Part shown: one piece after another, positions 14,138 to 14,538 of the stretch | Numbering within the stretch: position 1 is the stretch's first letter | How the letters are laid out: each line of letters begins with the position of its first letter | Assembly (NCBI GenBank): GCA_041495845.1 | Contig: JBGQDM010000084.1 | Coordinates: 1 to 14,538 of the forward strand | DNA length: 14,538 bases | Reading direction: 5' to 3' | Source of the DNA: JBGQDM01 sp041495845 | Lineage (GTDB): Bacteria > Acidobacteriota > Terriglobia > Terriglobales > Acidobacteriaceae | The notes under the pieces: model-generated | Database searches by the model: none | Seen by the model: only the letters and a program-made list of their open reading frames with translations | What the model was told of the DNA's origin: nothing | Program-made: the position numbers and the translations under genes

Positions 14138-14538
14138 ATGGCAAAATCACGGCGACAATTCCTGCGGATCACATCTCTGGGTTTGGTGGGAGCGGCGGCG
14201 TTACGCAGTCAGGCGCAGAACCCAGCGCAAATTCCGGCGGGTGCGCCGCCCACGTTTGGCACAGCGCCCGCCGTTGGAATCCACGTTGCGCCAGAAGCTT
14301 TTGCCGAAGCGGAGAAACTCGTCCGCGTAGAACTGACCGCGGCCGAACGTGAGCAAGCAGCAGGGAACTGGCGGCAGAGCATGGCTCCGGTCTACGAACG
14401 GCGCACCGGCCCACGCAAAGTCGAGTTGGAACCCGCGCTGGCGCCAGCCTCGCGCTGGGACCCGCTGCTGCCCGGCCTGCAACCGGCGCCACAACGCGAC
14501 CGCTTTGTGCGCAGCTCCGGCGATCCCGGGCCGCTCCC
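14138..14538 (+). CDS. Tat-exported protein, probable amidase, N-terminal part (runs off the right edge)
   Basis: An open frame starts at ATG 14138 with GGAGGA three bases upstream and continues to the edge (133 complete codons). The N-terminus MAKSRRQFLRITSLGLVGAA is a twin-arginine signal (S-R-R-Q-F-L-R), so the product is exported folded, often with a cofactor or as a periplasmic enzyme. A Pro/Ala-rich stretch follows, then AEKLVRVELTAAEREQAAGN and YERRTGPRKVELEPALAP. From memory these resemble the leader region of acidobacterial GatA-like amidases, but the catalytic Ser-Ser-Lys core lies beyond the window, so this is only an inference. An in-frame ATG at 14120 is an alternative start. It follows the IclR-type gene by 95 bases on the same strand, and a functional link is uncertain. 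Confidence 0.75.
   Translation, partial: MAKSRRQFLRITSLGLVGAAALRSQAQNPAQIPAGAPPTFGTAPAVGIHVAPEAFAEAEKLVRVELTAAEREQAAGNWRQSMAPVYERRTGPRKVELEPALAPASRWDPLLPGLQPAPQRDRFVRSSGDPGPL

Overview
The window is about 14.5 kb of GC-rich, gene-dense bacterial chromosome. Several things suggest an Acidobacteriota (Terriglobia-like) genome: the protein sequences, and three kinds of intergenic repeat that I recall as common in that phylum (AAATTACN octamer arrays, ATCCGTG palindromes and a TCCTGAGCGAAGCG-type repeat). This assignment rests on memory and inference, because no rRNA or other taxonomic marker is present. I see no phage, IS element, tRNA, rRNA or CRISPR array.

Layout, left to right. (1) 1-742, minus strand: the N-terminal part of an unrecognised protein running off the left edge. 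(2) 902-1468, plus strand: a small MmcB-like PD-(D/E)XK nuclease-fold protein. (3) 1469-1857: a gene-free stretch with a strong hairpin and T-tract read on the minus strand, plus a second hairpin. (4) 1858-4853, minus strand: the classic dnaX-ybaB-recR cluster of DNA replication and repair. Both of its intergenic gaps are 142 bases long and are filled by related palindromic AAATTACN/GTAATTTN elements. (5) 4980-6706, plus strand: a STAS-domain anti-sigma-factor antagonist, a YeiH-family membrane transporter and an alkyltransferase-like DNA repair protein (Cys replaced by Trp). (6) 6800-8177, minus strand: HemQ (coproheme decarboxylase) followed by an AhpD-like carboxymuconolactone decarboxylase family protein. 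(7) 8291-10063, plus strand: a secreted amidohydrolase with a TPR-like C-terminal extension. (8) 10068-13075, minus strand: the glyoxylate-shunt operon, malate synthase then isocitrate lyase. (9) 13236-14042, plus strand: a divergent IclR-family regulator. The intergenic region holds two near-identical three-part operator-like sites. (10) 14138 to the right edge, plus strand: the start of a Tat-exported protein, probably an amidase.

How the genes fit together. DnaX, YbaB and RecR serve replication and recombinational repair. AceB and AceA make up the glyoxylate bypass for growth on acetate or fatty acids, and the adjacent IclR protein is the obvious candidate regulator through the paired sites at 13106-13131 and 13182-13207. 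HemQ completes the coproporphyrin-dependent heme pathway. The other genes look like independent housekeeping or catabolic units. The least ordinary features are the twin repeat elements inside the dnaX-ybaB-recR operon and the duplicated 10-bp-phased operator between aceB and iclR. No gene set here looks like an undescribed defence or mobile system.
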